64,000 nucleotides of DNA, from assembly GCF_007747795.1 (NCBI RefSeq), contig NZ_CP036275.1, positions 5,200,001 through 5,264,000 of the forward strand, in the 5' to 3' direction. Positions 15,815 to 25,672 of the stretch are shown one piece after another. A program made the position numbers and the translations under genes. The stretch is from Maioricimonas rarisocia (GTDB lineage Bacteria; Planctomycetota; Planctomycetia; Planctomycetales; Planctomycetaceae). The notes beneath the pieces are model-generated. The model did not search any database, was not told the DNA's origin, and saw only the letters and a program-made list of their open reading frames with translations. How positions within the stretch are numbered: position 1 is the first letter of the stretch; each line of letters starts with the position of its first letter.

Positions 15815-17152
15815 TCAGACGAGCAGGTCGGCCAGTGGCGTGGCATCCCCTTCGACGCGGAAGAACGTCGGGAGATCGGGCAGGTCGTAGCTTTCGTCGG
15901 GACTGATCCCCAGGGCCGTGAAGATCGTTGCGAACAGCGAGCGGTTGTCGACCGGGTCGTCAGACACATCCTTGCCGAGTTCGTCAGTCGCGCCGTGAAC
16001 CACGCCGCCCCGAATTCCTCCACCCGCCATCGCCATGCTCCAGGCTTTCGGGTAGTGATCGCGTCCACGAGCCTCGTTCAGCCATGGGGTGCGCCCGAAC
16101 TCTCCCATCGCGATGACGAGTGTGTCGTCGAGCAGCCCACGTTCTTCGAGATCGGTCACCAGCTGATACAGGACGTTGTCCAGCTCGGGCACGAGCATCT
16201 GATGCATCTCGTGCTGGAAGACGTGGTTGTCCCACGGCATGCCGTTGGCGACCATCACAAACGTCGAACCGTTCTCGATCAGGTGCCGTGCCTGCAGAGC
16301 ATGCTGGGCGAACGCCCCGGGGCCGTACCGTTGCCGGTCCGCTTCGGGCAACTGCTCGAGGTCGAACAGGGGAGCACAGCTCATCAGCCCCTTCACTCGT
16401 TCGAACGCGGCGTTATACGACGCGGCCGCTTCGCTCCGCTGCTCGTTTTCGTACTTGCGACTGAAGAACCGCCTGAGTGCTTCGCGGTCGGAGTGATCGG
16501 TTTCGCTGATGGTCTCGGGCCTGAGGATGTCGGGGATCGAGTACTCGCCGCCGGCTCTAACGGGTCCGTACTCGGCTCCGAGCCAGCCGGCCCAGTTCCC
16601 CGCCTTGAACGCCTTGAACTCGTTTCCTTCCGGACAGGGATCGAGCAGCACGAACTGCGGCACCGGGCTGTCGAGCTGTCCCAACTGTTCGGCGACGACG
16701 GAACCGAGGAGGGGACGGGTGAAGGGAGGACGCGGCTTCTCTCCTCGCGTCATCAGGTCGATGGCCTGGAAGTGCTCGCTCGGTTCGGTCTTCATCGAGC
16801 GGATCACGGCCAGCTTGTCCATGATCGTCGCACACCGCGGCATCAACTGGCTGACGTGGATGCCGGGCAGGGTGGTGTCGATGGCCGAGAAGGGGCCGCC
16901 CGTCGCAGTCCCCGGTTTGGGATCCCACGTCTCGAACTGGCTCGGTGCACCGCACAGCCAGAGCAGGATGCACTTCCTGCCTTCACGGCGCGTCTGCTCG
17001 GCAAGAGCCGGAATCGAAAACAGACCGGCATAGCTGGCGACCGACGCACATCCGGCGGCCATCGAGCCCTGCAGAAACAACCGGCGATGCAGCGTATGCT
17101 CGGAGCTGCCGCAGGTCTGCGAGCCAGCGGCCGGGGTCTGGTGACTGCTCAT
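15815..17152 (-). CDS. DUF1501 protein (alkaline-phosphatase/sulfatase-like fold)
   Basis: 445 residues from ATG 17152. The N-terminus has a Tat-like signal: HRRLFLQGSMAAGC...SYAGLFSIPALA. DUF1501 hallmarks follow: CILLWLCGAPSQFETWDPKP, IHVSQLMPRCATIMDKLAVIRSM, VMVANGMPWDNH, LVIAMGEFGRTPWLNEARGRDHYP, GGIRGGVVHG. These proteins share the alkaline phosphatase superfamily core but no activity has been established. Its partner in nearly all cases is a DUF1549/DUF1553 protein, here the upstream gene 41 bases away. A second pair occurs at 39110-43446. Confidence 0.9.
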   Translation of the reverse strand: MSSHQTPAAGSQTCGSSEHTLHRRLFLQGSMAAGCASVASYAGLFSIPALAEQTRREGRKCILLWLCGAPSQFETWDPKPGTATGGPFSAIDTTLPGIHVSQLMPRCATIMDKLAVIRSMKTEPSEHFQAIDLMTRGEKPRPPFTRPLLGSVVAEQLGQLDSPVPQFVLLDPCPEGNEFKAFKAGNWAGWLGAEYGPVRAGGEYSIPDILRPETISETDHSDREALRRFFSRKYENEQRSEAAASYNAAFERVKGLMSCAPLFDLEQLPEADRQRYGPGAFAQHALQARHLIENGSTFVMVANGMPWDNHVFQHEMHQMLVPELDNVLYQLVTDLEERGLLDDTLVIAMGEFGRTPWLNEARGRDHYPKAWSMAMAGGGIRGGVVHGATDELGKDVSDDPVDNRSLFATIFTALGISPDESYDLPDLPTFFRVEGDATPLADLLV

Positions 17153-17193
17153 GGACTCAACCTGTACGAAGTCGGGTGACGCTGGATCGTGGA

Positions 17194-18795
17194 TCAGTGG
17201 TTGAAGCGGAACTCGGCACTGGTCAGCAGCGCCCAGACGACATGCTGCCACCGCTGCGAACGTGCCTGCGAGCCGGGCTCGGCCGTCGCGACAAAGCCGG
17301 CAATCCGCTCGATCTCGTCGTCCGCAGGCGGACGGCCGAAGAGGGTTACGATGAGGGCCGTCACCTGTTCGGCCGGCGTATCCAGTTGCTGAATCCGCGG
17401 GATCAGGTGGGACGGCTCGTCGCTTTCGGCGATGAACGTGTTGACAGCAGGGTTGTTCGACAGGAACAGGGCCGCGTCGACACCGGTTCCGACGGTCTCG
17501 GGTAGCACATCGGGTAGCGTTTCCCGCAGCTGACGGAATAGCGGATGATCGTTCCGGAACGAGCCGTGGAGAGCCACCTGCATCGAGCGGGCAAGCTGTT
17601 CGGCGGTCAGCGGACGCTCCAGCGACCAGGCGAATAACGCGGGGTCATCGATTCCTTCGGGACGGCGGGAGTCCAGGGCGTAATGCCGGCTGAGCACGAT
17701 CATCCGGATCAGCCGCCGGATGTCGTGCCCGGAATCACGGAAGTCCTGCGCGAGCCAGTCGAGCAGCTCCGGATGCGACGGCTCGTGCGTGCTGTCCATC
17801 TCGTCGAACGGATGCACAATGCCCCGGCCGAGCAGGATGGCCCACATCCGGTTCACGAAAGCCCGGGCAATGAGCGGATGACCGTTCGCCACGTGGCTGA
17901 CGAACTGCTCGCGCCGCGAGAACTTCGGAACCTGCGGTTCGCCTTTCAGAGCTGCTTCGACGTACAGCTCGGGGAGGTCTTCCTGCTTCTGATCGGCGTC
18001 GGGACGCGGTTCGTCGACAACATCGGCACCGAAGAAGGTCAGCAGATTTGGGGTGCTTTCGCCGGACAGTTTGGCAAATTCGGAGAAGCCGCCGATCGCG
18101 GACTCCTTCACCCGCGGACCGTTTTCGGTCTTCGCGTTTTCGCTGCGGTTAAAGAAGGCGACCAGGCCCCAGTAGTGCCGCTGCTCGATCTCGCCCGCGA
18201 GCATGTGGTCGTGACACTGGGCACATTCGATCCGGATGCCGAAAAATGCCGGCGCAACCGCCTCAGCGATCTTCTGGTGGTCGTTCTCCCGTTCGTAGAG
18301 GAACCAGACCGTGCCACGTTCGTCAGGAGAAGCCGGCCGCGCGAGCAGAATCTCCTGAACGACTTCATCCCATGGGCGGTTCTCGCGGAAGGCCTGTTCG
18401 AGCCAGCTTCGCCACTGGTGCTCGCGCCGGTTGCAGTAGTCCCGATCGCTGCCGCGGCCCATCAGTAGCGTGTCGAACAGATCCGCAAAGTGAACCACAT
18501 GGTCTTCGCTGCCGAGCAGCAGATCGACGAGATGCTCACGCTTGTCGGGACGCTGATCGGCCAGAAACGTTTCGCGTTCCTGCGGAGTCGGAATCCGTCC
18601 GACGAGATCGAGGTACAGGCGGCGGACAAAGCGACTGTCCGAGATCGGTTCGGCCGGTTGGACATCCGCCTGCTGCCACTTCTGTTCGATGAAGCGATCG
18701 ATCTGCCCGACCGGAAGATCGGCAGCCAACGACGCGTCGACAGCGACGCCGACGATACAGAGGAGTGCAATGGCCGCGGGGAGAATGCGCATCAT
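17194..18795 (-). CDS. DUF1549/DUF1553 (PSCyt2/PSD1) exported protein
   Basis: 533 residues; start taken at 18795 where MMRILPAAIALLCIVGVAV forms a signal peptide. The DUF1549 part has FVRRLYLDLVGRIPT and ECAQCHDHMLAGEI (a CxxCH motif possibly binding c-type haem); the DUF1553 part has HPLIARAFVNRMWAILLGRG, SHPELLDWLAQDF and NNPAVNTF. Unlike the 39110 protein it lacks the N-terminal CFECH cytochrome (PSCyt1) domain, so it is the short form. First gene of the three-gene minus-strand operon. Confidence 0.88.
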   Translation of the reverse strand: MMRILPAAIALLCIVGVAVDASLAADLPVGQIDRFIEQKWQQADVQPAEPISDSRFVRRLYLDLVGRIPTPQERETFLADQRPDKREHLVDLLLGSEDHVVHFADLFDTLLMGRGSDRDYCNRREHQWRSWLEQAFRENRPWDEVVQEILLARPASPDERGTVWFLYERENDHQKIAEAVAPAFFGIRIECAQCHDHMLAGEIEQRHYWGLVAFFNRSENAKTENGPRVKESAIGGFSEFAKLSGESTPNLLTFFGADVVDEPRPDADQKQEDLPELYVEAALKGEPQVPKFSRREQFVSHVANGHPLIARAFVNRMWAILLGRGIVHPFDEMDSTHEPSHPELLDWLAQDFRDSGHDIRRLIRMIVLSRHYALDSRRPEGIDDPALFAWSLERPLTAEQLARSMQVALHGSFRNDHPLFRQLRETLPDVLPETVGTGVDAALFLSNNPAVNTFIAESDEPSHLIPRIQQLDTPAEQVTALIVTLFGRPPADDEIERIAGFVATAEPGSQARSQRWQHVVWALLTSAEFRFNH

Positions 18796-18959
18796 CGTGG
18801 AGTGAGTCTGCTGTGGAGGAGGGAGTCCGCACACTTCAGCATAGCAGGCCAGCCGAGAGGGGCGAAGTCCGGCCCCTGAAGTCCCTGCCGCTCGTGGTCA
18901 AGCGGTTGGGAGAACCCGCCAGCAGCATGGAACCATGCCTCTGCTGTCGTGGTATACGC

Positions 18960-19442
18960 TCAATCATCCGCTGATCGCGTGTTCTCAATCTGGTTCCGGA
19001 TCAACGCGATCTGCCCGAGGTGGTAATGACAGTGTTCGACCAGACCCGCGATGTTTCTGTAGTAGGTGCCATACGTTTCACTCACGAACGTCTCCCAGAG
19101 CTGGTTTTCGGGCATCTGCTCAATCAAACCAGCCAGAAGCTCCGCTTCTGCCCAGGTATTCTCCAGCAATGCATTCCATGCTTCCCGTGACCGGATTGGC
19201 GGACTGTTGAAACTGTCCCTGTCATGAGCATCGAGGGGGCCTCCCTCGAAGACCTTGGCGACGGCACTGACGTAGTAGTTGATGTGGAAGACAAGCGTGG
19301 CAATGGAATGACTCGACCGGTCCCTGGACGTCGCCTGTTGCCACGGCAGGTCCTCCAGCTTGCTCTTGAGATCGACGCCAGTCCAGTTGCCACCGAAGTG
19401 CACCTGTCTGAGATGCTGCGCCAGATGCTCCTGAATGGTCAT
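18960..19442 (-). CDS. DinB/DUF1572-like four-helix protein
   Basis: 160 residues from ATG 19442, with AGGAG about 10 bases upstream. The helical pattern and histidines (TLVFHINYY near 50, VEHCHYHLGQIALIRNQ at the end) match DinB-like metal-binding four-helix bundles, whose characterised members include thiol transferases (YfiT/BstA-like). The open frame extends upstream to 19601, but that part is not protein-like. Stand-alone gene, cytoplasmic. Confidence 0.8.
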   Translation of the reverse strand: MTIQEHLAQHLRQVHFGGNWTGVDLKSKLEDLPWQQATSRDRSSHSIATLVFHINYYVSAVAKVFEGGPLDAHDRDSFNSPPIRSREAWNALLENTWAEAELLAGLIEQMPENQLWETFVSETYGTYYRNIAGLVEHCHYHLGQIALIRNQIENTRSADD

Positions 19443-19748
19443 GTACTGCTCCTGCCACGTGAGAGGGATTCTCGTCGAACCAGGCGAGTCCACCGGCGTT
19501 GGGCTTTGCTCACGAATACTGCTGTCGACTTGCCAATGGATCCCGCACACCGCGAAGTGCTTCTGGCGTAACGAGGGCTCATCCGGGTAGTGTGGTTGCA
19601 CAGAACGACGGTGCCGATCCGGGAGGTATCCATCATACCGGGAACGGCGCTACGTTCTGCGACGAAGCTCCTCGAAATCCGGAGGGGCCATGAAGACGGA
19701 ACATGCTCACACGTCCTCCACGGGTTCACAAGCGCAACAGGGAACTCC
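19443..19748. other. Divergent intergenic region, nothing recognised
   Basis: Lies between the leftward DinB-like gene and the rightward PQQ propeller, so promoters for both are expected here. I could not pick convincing -35/-10 boxes. Confidence 0.4.
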
Positions 19749-21347
19749 ATGCACTCCCGACTCATACTGCTGATTGCCGGACTCGTCCTTTCCGCTGGGC
19801 TTCGCGGGGAAGCCGGCGACAACTGGCCTCAGCCTGCCGGACCGAACGGAAACTGGCAGGTGGAGGGAGACCCACCCGTGGAATGGAGCGTGACGCGGAA
19901 CGAGAACATCCGCTGGCGGACGCCGCTGCCGGAAGCCGGTATGAGCGGCGTGACAGTCTGGGGAGATCGCGTCTTCGTGACGACGCACGTGCCAATTGCG
20001 GCGCTCGAAGAGAAGGGCGCCGTGACCGATATTGTCGGCTACTGTCTGGACGCGAACACCGGCGAGACGCTCTGGACAGTCACGTTGCCGGGGACCGCCT
20101 TTATCTCTCTGGCAGGTGGGTTCACGGACGGCACGGTCTTTGCGCCGATCACCGACGGCGAGCATGTGTGGTTTTTCAATCGCTGCGGCTCGATGGGCTG
20201 CTACGACATGGAGGGGCAGAGAGTCTGGCTGCGGGAATGGAAGCCGCGCTTCAAGCACAACAACCGCCAGGCCGAGCCGTACCTGGTGGGGGACACGATC
20301 CTGTATGTCGAAGTGGCCAACAAGGAGCAGGGTGCGAAGATCCAGAAGTGGTCCGCACCTGGAGTGAAATCCGCCAGCACGGCAGCGCCGGAGGGCATCG
20401 ACGAGAAGGAGGTCTGGACGTATCTGCACGGGATCGACAAACGAACCGGGAAGGTTCTGTGGCGTGAAAGCGCCGGAACCGTTGTTCACAACACGCCGGT
20501 CGTTGGCAAGACGGCCGACGGCACGCTGGCGGTCTCTCACGCGCGCGGCGGGCCGCATCGACCGTTCGAGAAACCGGCGGGGCAGAGCCTGACCAGTCTG
20601 GCTCCGGGCGAAGAGGGGAAAACGCTCTGGAGTACGGAACTACCGGGTTACGATCCCTCGTTCGCGAGTCACTGGAACGAGCAGTACGTTTTCGGCTTCC
20701 GCCGAGGTCATCATGTCGTGCTCGACGCGGCGACCGGAGAAATCCTGCGTGAGCAGCCGCTCTATACCGGTGCGACGGTCTGGAAGTACCGCAGTGACGC
20801 GGGGGACTGGAAGAAAGAGACCGACGTCGCGGTGAAAGCAGGGAAGGGGCATCCGAACACGAATCAGGCCAACATCGTCATCGGCGACTGGCACTGGTTT
20901 CTCTCGCACAACGTCCACTACCTCGGACGCGTCCACATTGAGACCGGCGCGGTCGAATACCTCGAGCTCCCCGCGCAGCTGATGCCCAGTGCCGAGTCCC
21001 GCGAACAGGACGTCTGGCTCTGGGGAAAAGGGCATCCCGGGAACCGGCCGTTGAATGCGAGTGGCTTCGCAGTTGGTGACAAGGGAAACAAGGGGACCGG
21101 CTGGGGACACATCTCCGCCGCGAGTCCGACGCGCGTGGGCCGCTATCTGTTTCTGCCTGTCGTCACCGGCACGGTCTATGTGATCGACACGGAAGCAGAG
21201 TCGCTGACTCCAGATGCCGTCGTCGCCGTCAACGACCTCGGCCCGGGCGGCGAGACATGGACGCTGGCGACCGTGACGTATGCGAACGGGCGACTCTATG
21301 CACACACGATGAAGGAGATCGTCTGCATCGGGGTGGCCACCGACTGA
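19749..21347 (+). CDS. Secreted PQQ-like beta-propeller protein
   Basis: 532 residues from ATG 19749. Signal peptide [16 protein letters not shown]. Propeller blades of the PQQ/YVTN type: [108 protein letters not shown]. Planctomycetes encode many such proteins; most lack the full PQQ site and are probably scaffolds or unknown oxidoreductases. Monocistronic. Confidence 0.85.
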   Translation: MHSRLILLIAGLVLSAGLRGEAGDNWPQPAGPNGNWQVEGDPPVEWSVTRNENIRWRTPLPEAGMSGVTVWGDRVFVTTHVPIAALEEKGAVTDIVGYCLDANTGETLWTVTLPGTAFISLAGGFTDGTVFAPITDGEHVWFFNRCGSMGCYDMEGQRVWLREWKPRFKHNNRQAEPYLVGDTILYVEVANKEQGAKIQKWSAPGVKSASTAAPEGIDEKEVWTYLHGIDKRTGKVLWRESAGTVVHNTPVVGKTADGTLAVSHARGGPHRPFEKPAGQSLTSLAPGEEGKTLWSTELPGYDPSFASHWNEQYVFGFRRGHHVVLDAATGEILREQPLYTGATVWKYRSDAGDWKKETDVAVKAGKGHPNTNQANIVIGDWHWFLSHNVHYLGRVHIETGAVEYLELPAQLMPSAESREQDVWLWGKGHPGNRPLNASGFAVGDKGNKGTGWGHISAASPTRVGRYLFLPVVTGTVYVIDTEAESLTPDAVVAVNDLGPGGETWTLATVTYANGRLYAHTMKEIVCIGVATD

Positions 21348-21631
21348 TCTCGAACGGCAACGCGATCTTCAACGGGGCGTACGGTAGGCACGCAATGCTT
21401 CATCCCGGCCGGTCGAGGATCTGTACCATGCCCGATCTGCTTCCGACCGAGGAGGTTTGCTGCGAGTGGCAGGGATTCTGATTGATGAGCAGAGTCGCCG
21501 GGAGTACGCTCGATGCGGATGCCTGAGACTCGCACAGACTCTCAGGCCGGTTCGAGACATCCTCACGTGCAGTTCGTCCAGGTGCGTGTGCAGCAGCAGT
21601 CCAGCGTTTCCCTCCAACCCGGAGTGCCAAC

Positions 21632-22123
21632 ATGCAACGGCTTCATGCAGTCCTCGTCCTTCTGTTCGTCTGCGCAGGAGCAACCGTCACAGCGGACAGG
21701 GCGACGGCCGAGGAACCGGTGACGTTGATCGGGACCATCGTGAAATGGCGTTATCCGGACGCGGAGATTGGTGAAGCGAAGATGTTCGACGCCGCCACGA
21801 TCGATGCGGAGGGAAACCGTACAGTGCCGTCCACCGCGATGAAGACAACGATGGTGACTGCCGACACCGTGGAACAGGTGCTCGCCTTCTATCGCGACCT
21901 GCTGAAGCCGGATGCAGCCGGCAAGACGCCCTTCGCTGGCCGGCCTGATGAAGGCCGATCGGTGATCTTCAGCGATGAATCGGAGGGTCGCCCGCTGGAG
22001 TTCCACACGATTGTTGTGAACTCCGGCAACAGTTCGACGACGCTGATCATCACACGCGGCAAAGAGGAGGAGAAGACGCACATCACGTGGAAGCAGTATC
22101 TGAAGCACGAAGTCGGCGAGTAG
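21632..22123 (+). CDS. Small secreted protein of unknown function
   Basis: 163 residues. Signal peptide LHAVLVLLFVCAGATVTA, then a domain of about 135 residues: LIGTIVKWRYPDAEIGEAKM, TVEQVLAFYRDLLKP, STTLIITRGKEEEKTHITW. The TVEQVLAFYRDLL segment, a helix followed by strands, resembles small alpha/beta proteins common in planctomycete genomes, but I cannot name the family. No adjacent partner gene. Confidence 0.7.
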   Translation: MQRLHAVLVLLFVCAGATVTADRATAEEPVTLIGTIVKWRYPDAEIGEAKMFDAATIDAEGNRTVPSTAMKTTMVTADTVEQVLAFYRDLLKPDAAGKTPFAGRPDEGRSVIFSDESEGRPLEFHTIVVNSGNSSTTLIITRGKEEEKTHITWKQYLKHEVGE

Positions 22124-22273
22124 TGCCCCCCGCTCCGAAGCGTTTTGAGTGCACGGGGAATCCGGGCCGCGGGCTCGACGCACTCCGGCGGAGCGGAAAT
22201 TCGCGTCGAGTCACTCTTCACACTGTGCACTGGAGGAGCGGAGAGGCATCATCCAAGCGGACGGTGCCCTCAA

Positions 22274-23224
22274 TCAATGCTCGTACAGCGTGATCGGGAT
22301 CCGCAGCTTCGGATCCTTTGCCCACGGCACGTCGATCTCCACCTGGACGAAGCAATCGATACTGAAGCGTTCGCCGCGCGTCGTGACCGGTCCAGGCAGT
22401 GTGACGGGCAGACGGAACTGTTGCGAGAACCGCTCGGCGATTGTGCCTTCTCCAGCAATCTGCATCGGCTCGCCCTGGTGCACGTGCTCGTCCGTATGAC
22501 CATGCGCGGTGGTCGATTCGACAGAGATCAGCCGCACGCTGATGCCGCGATGTTCGAGCGGATCGGGAGTCTCCAGCAACAGGATCCCTTCGATCGTGTC
22601 GCCGGCAACGAACGTGTTCCGCTGAAGGGCCGCTTCGCCGTGAATCTCCGGGCCAAACCACGAATCGAGCAGTCCGCGCTGATGATCTTCCGGAAAGCGC
22701 GTGCGGACGGGAGCGGGAGCCGGGCGACTCGCCTCGGCGGAAGTCCCCCCCACCTGGAATGACTGCAGAGCCTTGAGATCGCGGGCGAGCGGGATGTCGA
22801 CGACGACCGACAGTTCGTAGAAAACGCGACACTTGCCGCCGGCGAAGGAGGGGCGCGCGTCTGCGGGGACCTGGAGATCAACCTCGAAGGGATACTCACC
22901 CGGCTCGAGAATGTCGTGTTCGCCGCCGCCGAACAGCGTCGCGAATGCGTCGGCCACGTTGCCGAAGAACCCCTGCCGCTCCCGACCGGAGAGAAGGTAG
23001 TCGGCCTTGACGATGTCGACGTGCTCGACGGCCGTATGCGTCTGCGTCGTCTTGGTCGCAGCGTTGTAGCTCGTATAGGTGGCGCTGGTCTCCTCTGCGC
23101 CGTGGAACTTCGCGTGCAGTCCGCGAACCTTGAGCGGCTCGTTCAGCGATACGACGATGGGGACACGTGTCGTCTCACCCGGAACGAGTGCTTCCGACGC
23201 AGTCTGTATTCTGATCTCACTCAT
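22274..23224 (-). CDS. Arrestin-fold protein (Spo0M/arrestin-like)
   Basis: 316 residues, no signal peptide. N-half: LVPGETTRVPIVVSLNEPLKVRGLH and YPFEVDLQVPADARPSF with CRVFYELSVVVDIP; C-half: NTFVAGDTIEGILLLETPD, ISVRLISVESTTAHG and RFSIDCFVQVEIDVPW. These match the two beta-sandwich halves of arrestin-like proteins (arrestin_N/arrestin_C, VPS26, bacterial SpoOM), including the extended linker that turns into YELSVVVD. A scaffold function in the cytoplasm is likely; the partner is unknown. Monocistronic. Confidence 0.7.
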   Translation of the reverse strand: MSEIRIQTASEALVPGETTRVPIVVSLNEPLKVRGLHAKFHGAEETSATYTSYNAATKTTQTHTAVEHVDIVKADYLLSGRERQGFFGNVADAFATLFGGGEHDILEPGEYPFEVDLQVPADARPSFAGGKCRVFYELSVVVDIPLARDLKALQSFQVGGTSAEASRPAPAPVRTRFPEDHQRGLLDSWFGPEIHGEAALQRNTFVAGDTIEGILLLETPDPLEHRGISVRLISVESTTAHGHTDEHVHQGEPMQIAGEGTIAERFSQQFRLPVTLPGPVTTRGERFSIDCFVQVEIDVPWAKDPKLRIPITLYEH

Positions 23225-23310
23225 TCTGATCTCCGACTTGCGCCTGCCTGGTCAGTCCGCCTCAACGGGCCAAACGGCCGCTCACTCGATCCGGATCATC
23301 CGAACCGAGC

Positions 23311-23413
23311 GGAATCCCGTACAGGATACCACGGATTCGCTTTCGCCCTGATCATACGGCACCAACAGGAGGGACACATGCACGTCGCAGGAGCGAAGCG
23401 ACCTCGGCACGCT
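23311..23413. repeat. ~100-bp direct repeat, left copy
   Basis: Contains ACAGGATACCACGGATTCGC, CCCTGATCATACGGCA and GCACGTCGCAGGAGC, ending ACCTCGGCACGCT. The second copy is at 25673-25774 in the same orientation with only a few differences. The pair brackets the Rhs remnant and its downstream gene. Confidence 0.85.
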
Positions 23414-23556
23414 CGAAGCCGGCTTCACGTACATCCCCCAGCCGTACGCTCGGAGCCTGTGCCGGCTTTGTCCGGGAGGATGCTTCGTCATCCCCAGATG
23501 CTGCCGCGTCCCAGTGACAGCCACGGATCGCCAGCGAAATGGCAGATTCCTCTCAT

Positions 23557-23640
23557 GCTTCCTGCTTCCTGCTTCCTGCTTCCTGCTTCCTAACTCCTAA
23601 CTCCTAACTCCTAACTCCTAACTCCTAACTCCTAACTCCT
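23557..23640. repeat. Heptamer tandem array (GCTTCCT x5 then AACTCCT x7)
   Basis: Five perfect copies of GCTTCCT (23557-23591) change without a break to seven perfect copies of AACTCCT (23592-23640). The array ends exactly where Rhs-like coding sequence begins at 23641. It carries in-frame stops for that sequence, so no upstream coding continues through it. Confidence 0.9.
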
Positions 23641-24855
23641 GCTCACAACCGGTTCTACGAGGCCGATTCGGGCCGCTGGAAGAGTGCCGACCCCGCCGAG
23701 GCCGACCTCAACCTCTACCGCTACGTCAACAACAACCCGATCAACAACGATGACCCGAGCGGTCTCGAGGACGAACGAACGCGGCACGACCTGCAGCTGG
23801 AATACCAGGAACGGCTGACGGCCGTTCGCCGACTGGAGAAGCAGCTCGCGGCGGAATCCGACCCCGACATGCGGGAGTACCTGCAGCAGTCGATCGCCAC
23901 GCACCTCGAAATCATGGAGGTCCTGCGATCACAGGCGGGGATCGAGCGTGACGTCTACCGCAGGATGAAACTCGAGCAGGGGCTGATCGAGAGCAACAGG
24001 GAAACTGTCGAGTTGACGTTTCGGGCTGACTTTTACCAGGCCGAGGCGGACGCAACGACCGGAGCCCTTCCCGTCACCAGTGACTACCGCGACGTTGCCG
24101 AGGTGTTCAGCGGGAAGGATCTGATCACCGGGCGGCGGCTGACTCGGTGGGAGTGGGGCGCCACCGTCGTCGGTGCAGCCCTGCCGCTCATCTCGGGGAG
24201 AGTGCTGCGTCGCGGCGGCAAATCAGTGAAGGCGGCAGGGGAGTCGACTTCCGATGCGACAACGGCGGCGGCGAGAAGTGCGGACGACGTTCCAGTTCGG
24301 TCCGCTCCGCTGCATGTTGCTCCGACTCCGGATGTCCAGGACGCCCGAGGCGTGGTAGAACTGCAGGAGAAGGTGGCCAGGGGCACAGCAACAGACGCCG
24401 AGGAGAGCATTGCCCGACAGATCGAATTTCATGACACTGCCGGCCGGGCAAAGGTGGCCCCCAAAAGTTTCCGGGCTCCTGCAAGTCGCCACACGCTTTC
24501 TCGTGTAAACCAGCGTACGGTTGCCAAGGACCTAAACTCCGTTGTCGAACTCGGCGTTGATGTTGCTGGCGATGTACGGCTAATCAACCAAGGGCAAGCA
24601 ACGAAAGTGGGCGACACATATGTCGTGAACGGCAGGACGTACGGTGTTCATGACGGAACGCTGTTTCCGATATCAGGTCCGGGCGTTCACCAGTTGAATC
24701 GACCTGCATTCAAGGCACTTGGAATCTTCAATCAATTTGGAAACACAGCAAAGGCACGCCAAATCTTGGAGAACATGGCAAGAACGAACCCAGCATTGAA
24801 TCAAGAGGCAATCGACGCGGCCTTGCGAGCGTGGCGAGCAGGAGGAGGGGCATAA
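23641..24855 (+). pseudogene. 5'-truncated Rhs/YD-repeat protein: core end, pretoxin linker and candidate toxin tip
   Basis: 404 codons open from 23641 with no start until ATG 23869. The first 38 residues are the hallmark end of the Rhs-associated core: NRFYEADSGRWKSADP then LNLYRYVNNNPINNDDPSG. Next come a charged helical stretch, a pretoxin-TG-like segment (DLITGRRLTRWEWGATVVG) and a distinct C-terminal domain of about 130 residues with LINQGQATKVGDTYVVNG, PISGPGVHQLNRPAFKALG and FGNTAKARQILENM. The encapsulating Rhs body is missing, so delivery as an intact Rhs is not possible. The tip (24490 on) is visibly more AT-rich than its surroundings. The stop overlaps the next ATG (TAATG). I have no activity assignment for the tip. 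Confidence 0.8.
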
Positions 24856-25244
24856 TGGCGAGCATCGATGTTCTCGTTGAGTCTGAATACTCGGATGACT
24901 TCTTGAGTGCCGCTGTCGCAACGGTGCTTCAGATTAGCAGGGAAGAGGTTGTGGTCATCCATGACCTGTCTGAGTATCCGCATACGGATGGCAGTCAAGT
25001 TGTTTGCAATGTTCAGCGTTTCGACGAGGGGTTCTCACAAAGTGTGTCGTGCGACTGCCAACATGACTTTGACGGCGATCAGTTCGTTAGAGGGATAGCT
25101 GCGGCGTTAAAAACTCGGTGCCTTGTGCCCGCCAGCGACCCAAATCCTTATGCCATGAGACTATTCACAGCAAATGGTGAAGTGGCTGATGTCTTTGTGG
25201 ATGCATCTGCCTTGGACTACAAAGGCGTGTACATTATTGCATAA
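24855..25244 (+). CDS. Candidate immunity protein for the Rhs tip
   Basis: 129 residues, starting at the ATG that shares one base with the stop of the Rhs remnant (TAATG), the spacing expected for a toxin-immunity pair. Acidic, no signal peptide or TM: SEYSDDFLSAAVATVLQ, VVIHDLSEYPHTDG, HDFDGDQFVRGIAAALKTRC, MRLFTANGEVADVFVDASAL. GC is lower than in neighbouring genes, as in the tip, which fits joint horizontal acquisition. No family recognised; the immunity role is inferred from position and size alone. Confidence 0.6.
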   Translation: MASIDVLVESEYSDDFLSAAVATVLQISREEVVVIHDLSEYPHTDGSQVVCNVQRFDEGFSQSVSCDCQHDFDGDQFVRGIAAALKTRCLVPASDPNPYAMRLFTANGEVADVFVDASALDYKGVYIIA

Positions 25245-25640
25245 TAACTCTCTACACCCGTTTCTGCATCACGATCTTCGTAGGCCATGCAGGTGTGAAG
25301 AGTTGCAGCCTGGCCGGTTGAGCAGGCTTCCACGGCTCCCGGTGTTATCGTCTCTAACGCGGCTGACGGCCACGGCAGTGCAAGAACGGCCGTCCGTCGA
25401 GATTCCTCGTGCCCTGTGCACTCGCTTGCGCTTCGTGCTGGTATCCTGGAGGCGGCTCGCCCGTTGAGCTCCGGGGCATCCTCTGCCTGCCGCGTTGCTT
25501 CGCAGTGCAGGCGTCATGATCCAGTGCCGACCGGCGAAGCCTGGCGATCGCCGACTTGCCGGCTCATGTCACCCCGGATCGTGATGGTGGCCAGCACGAA
25601 ATGTCAGCCAGTCTGTCGGCCACCGCAGCCCTGCGAGTCG

Positions 25641-25670
25641 CACTGCTGGACAAGCCAGCAATGGCCCCCG
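25641..25670. repeat. Hairpin repeat CACTGCTGG/CCAGCA, copy 2
   Basis: CACTGCTGG, loop ACAAG, CCAGCAATGG: the same hairpin as 401-423 but with one mismatch near the stem base, followed by CCCCCGG. It directly abuts the right ~100-bp direct repeat. Confidence 0.75.
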
Positions 25671-25672
25671 GC

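Noticed and set aside
15383..17179. 598-codon + strand open frame opposite the WD40 and DUF1501 genes
   Set aside because: Composition of a shadow frame; it spans two recognisable minus-strand genes.
23557..23640. Heptamer array considered as CRISPR
   Set aside because: Units of 7 bases with no spacers and no cas genes.
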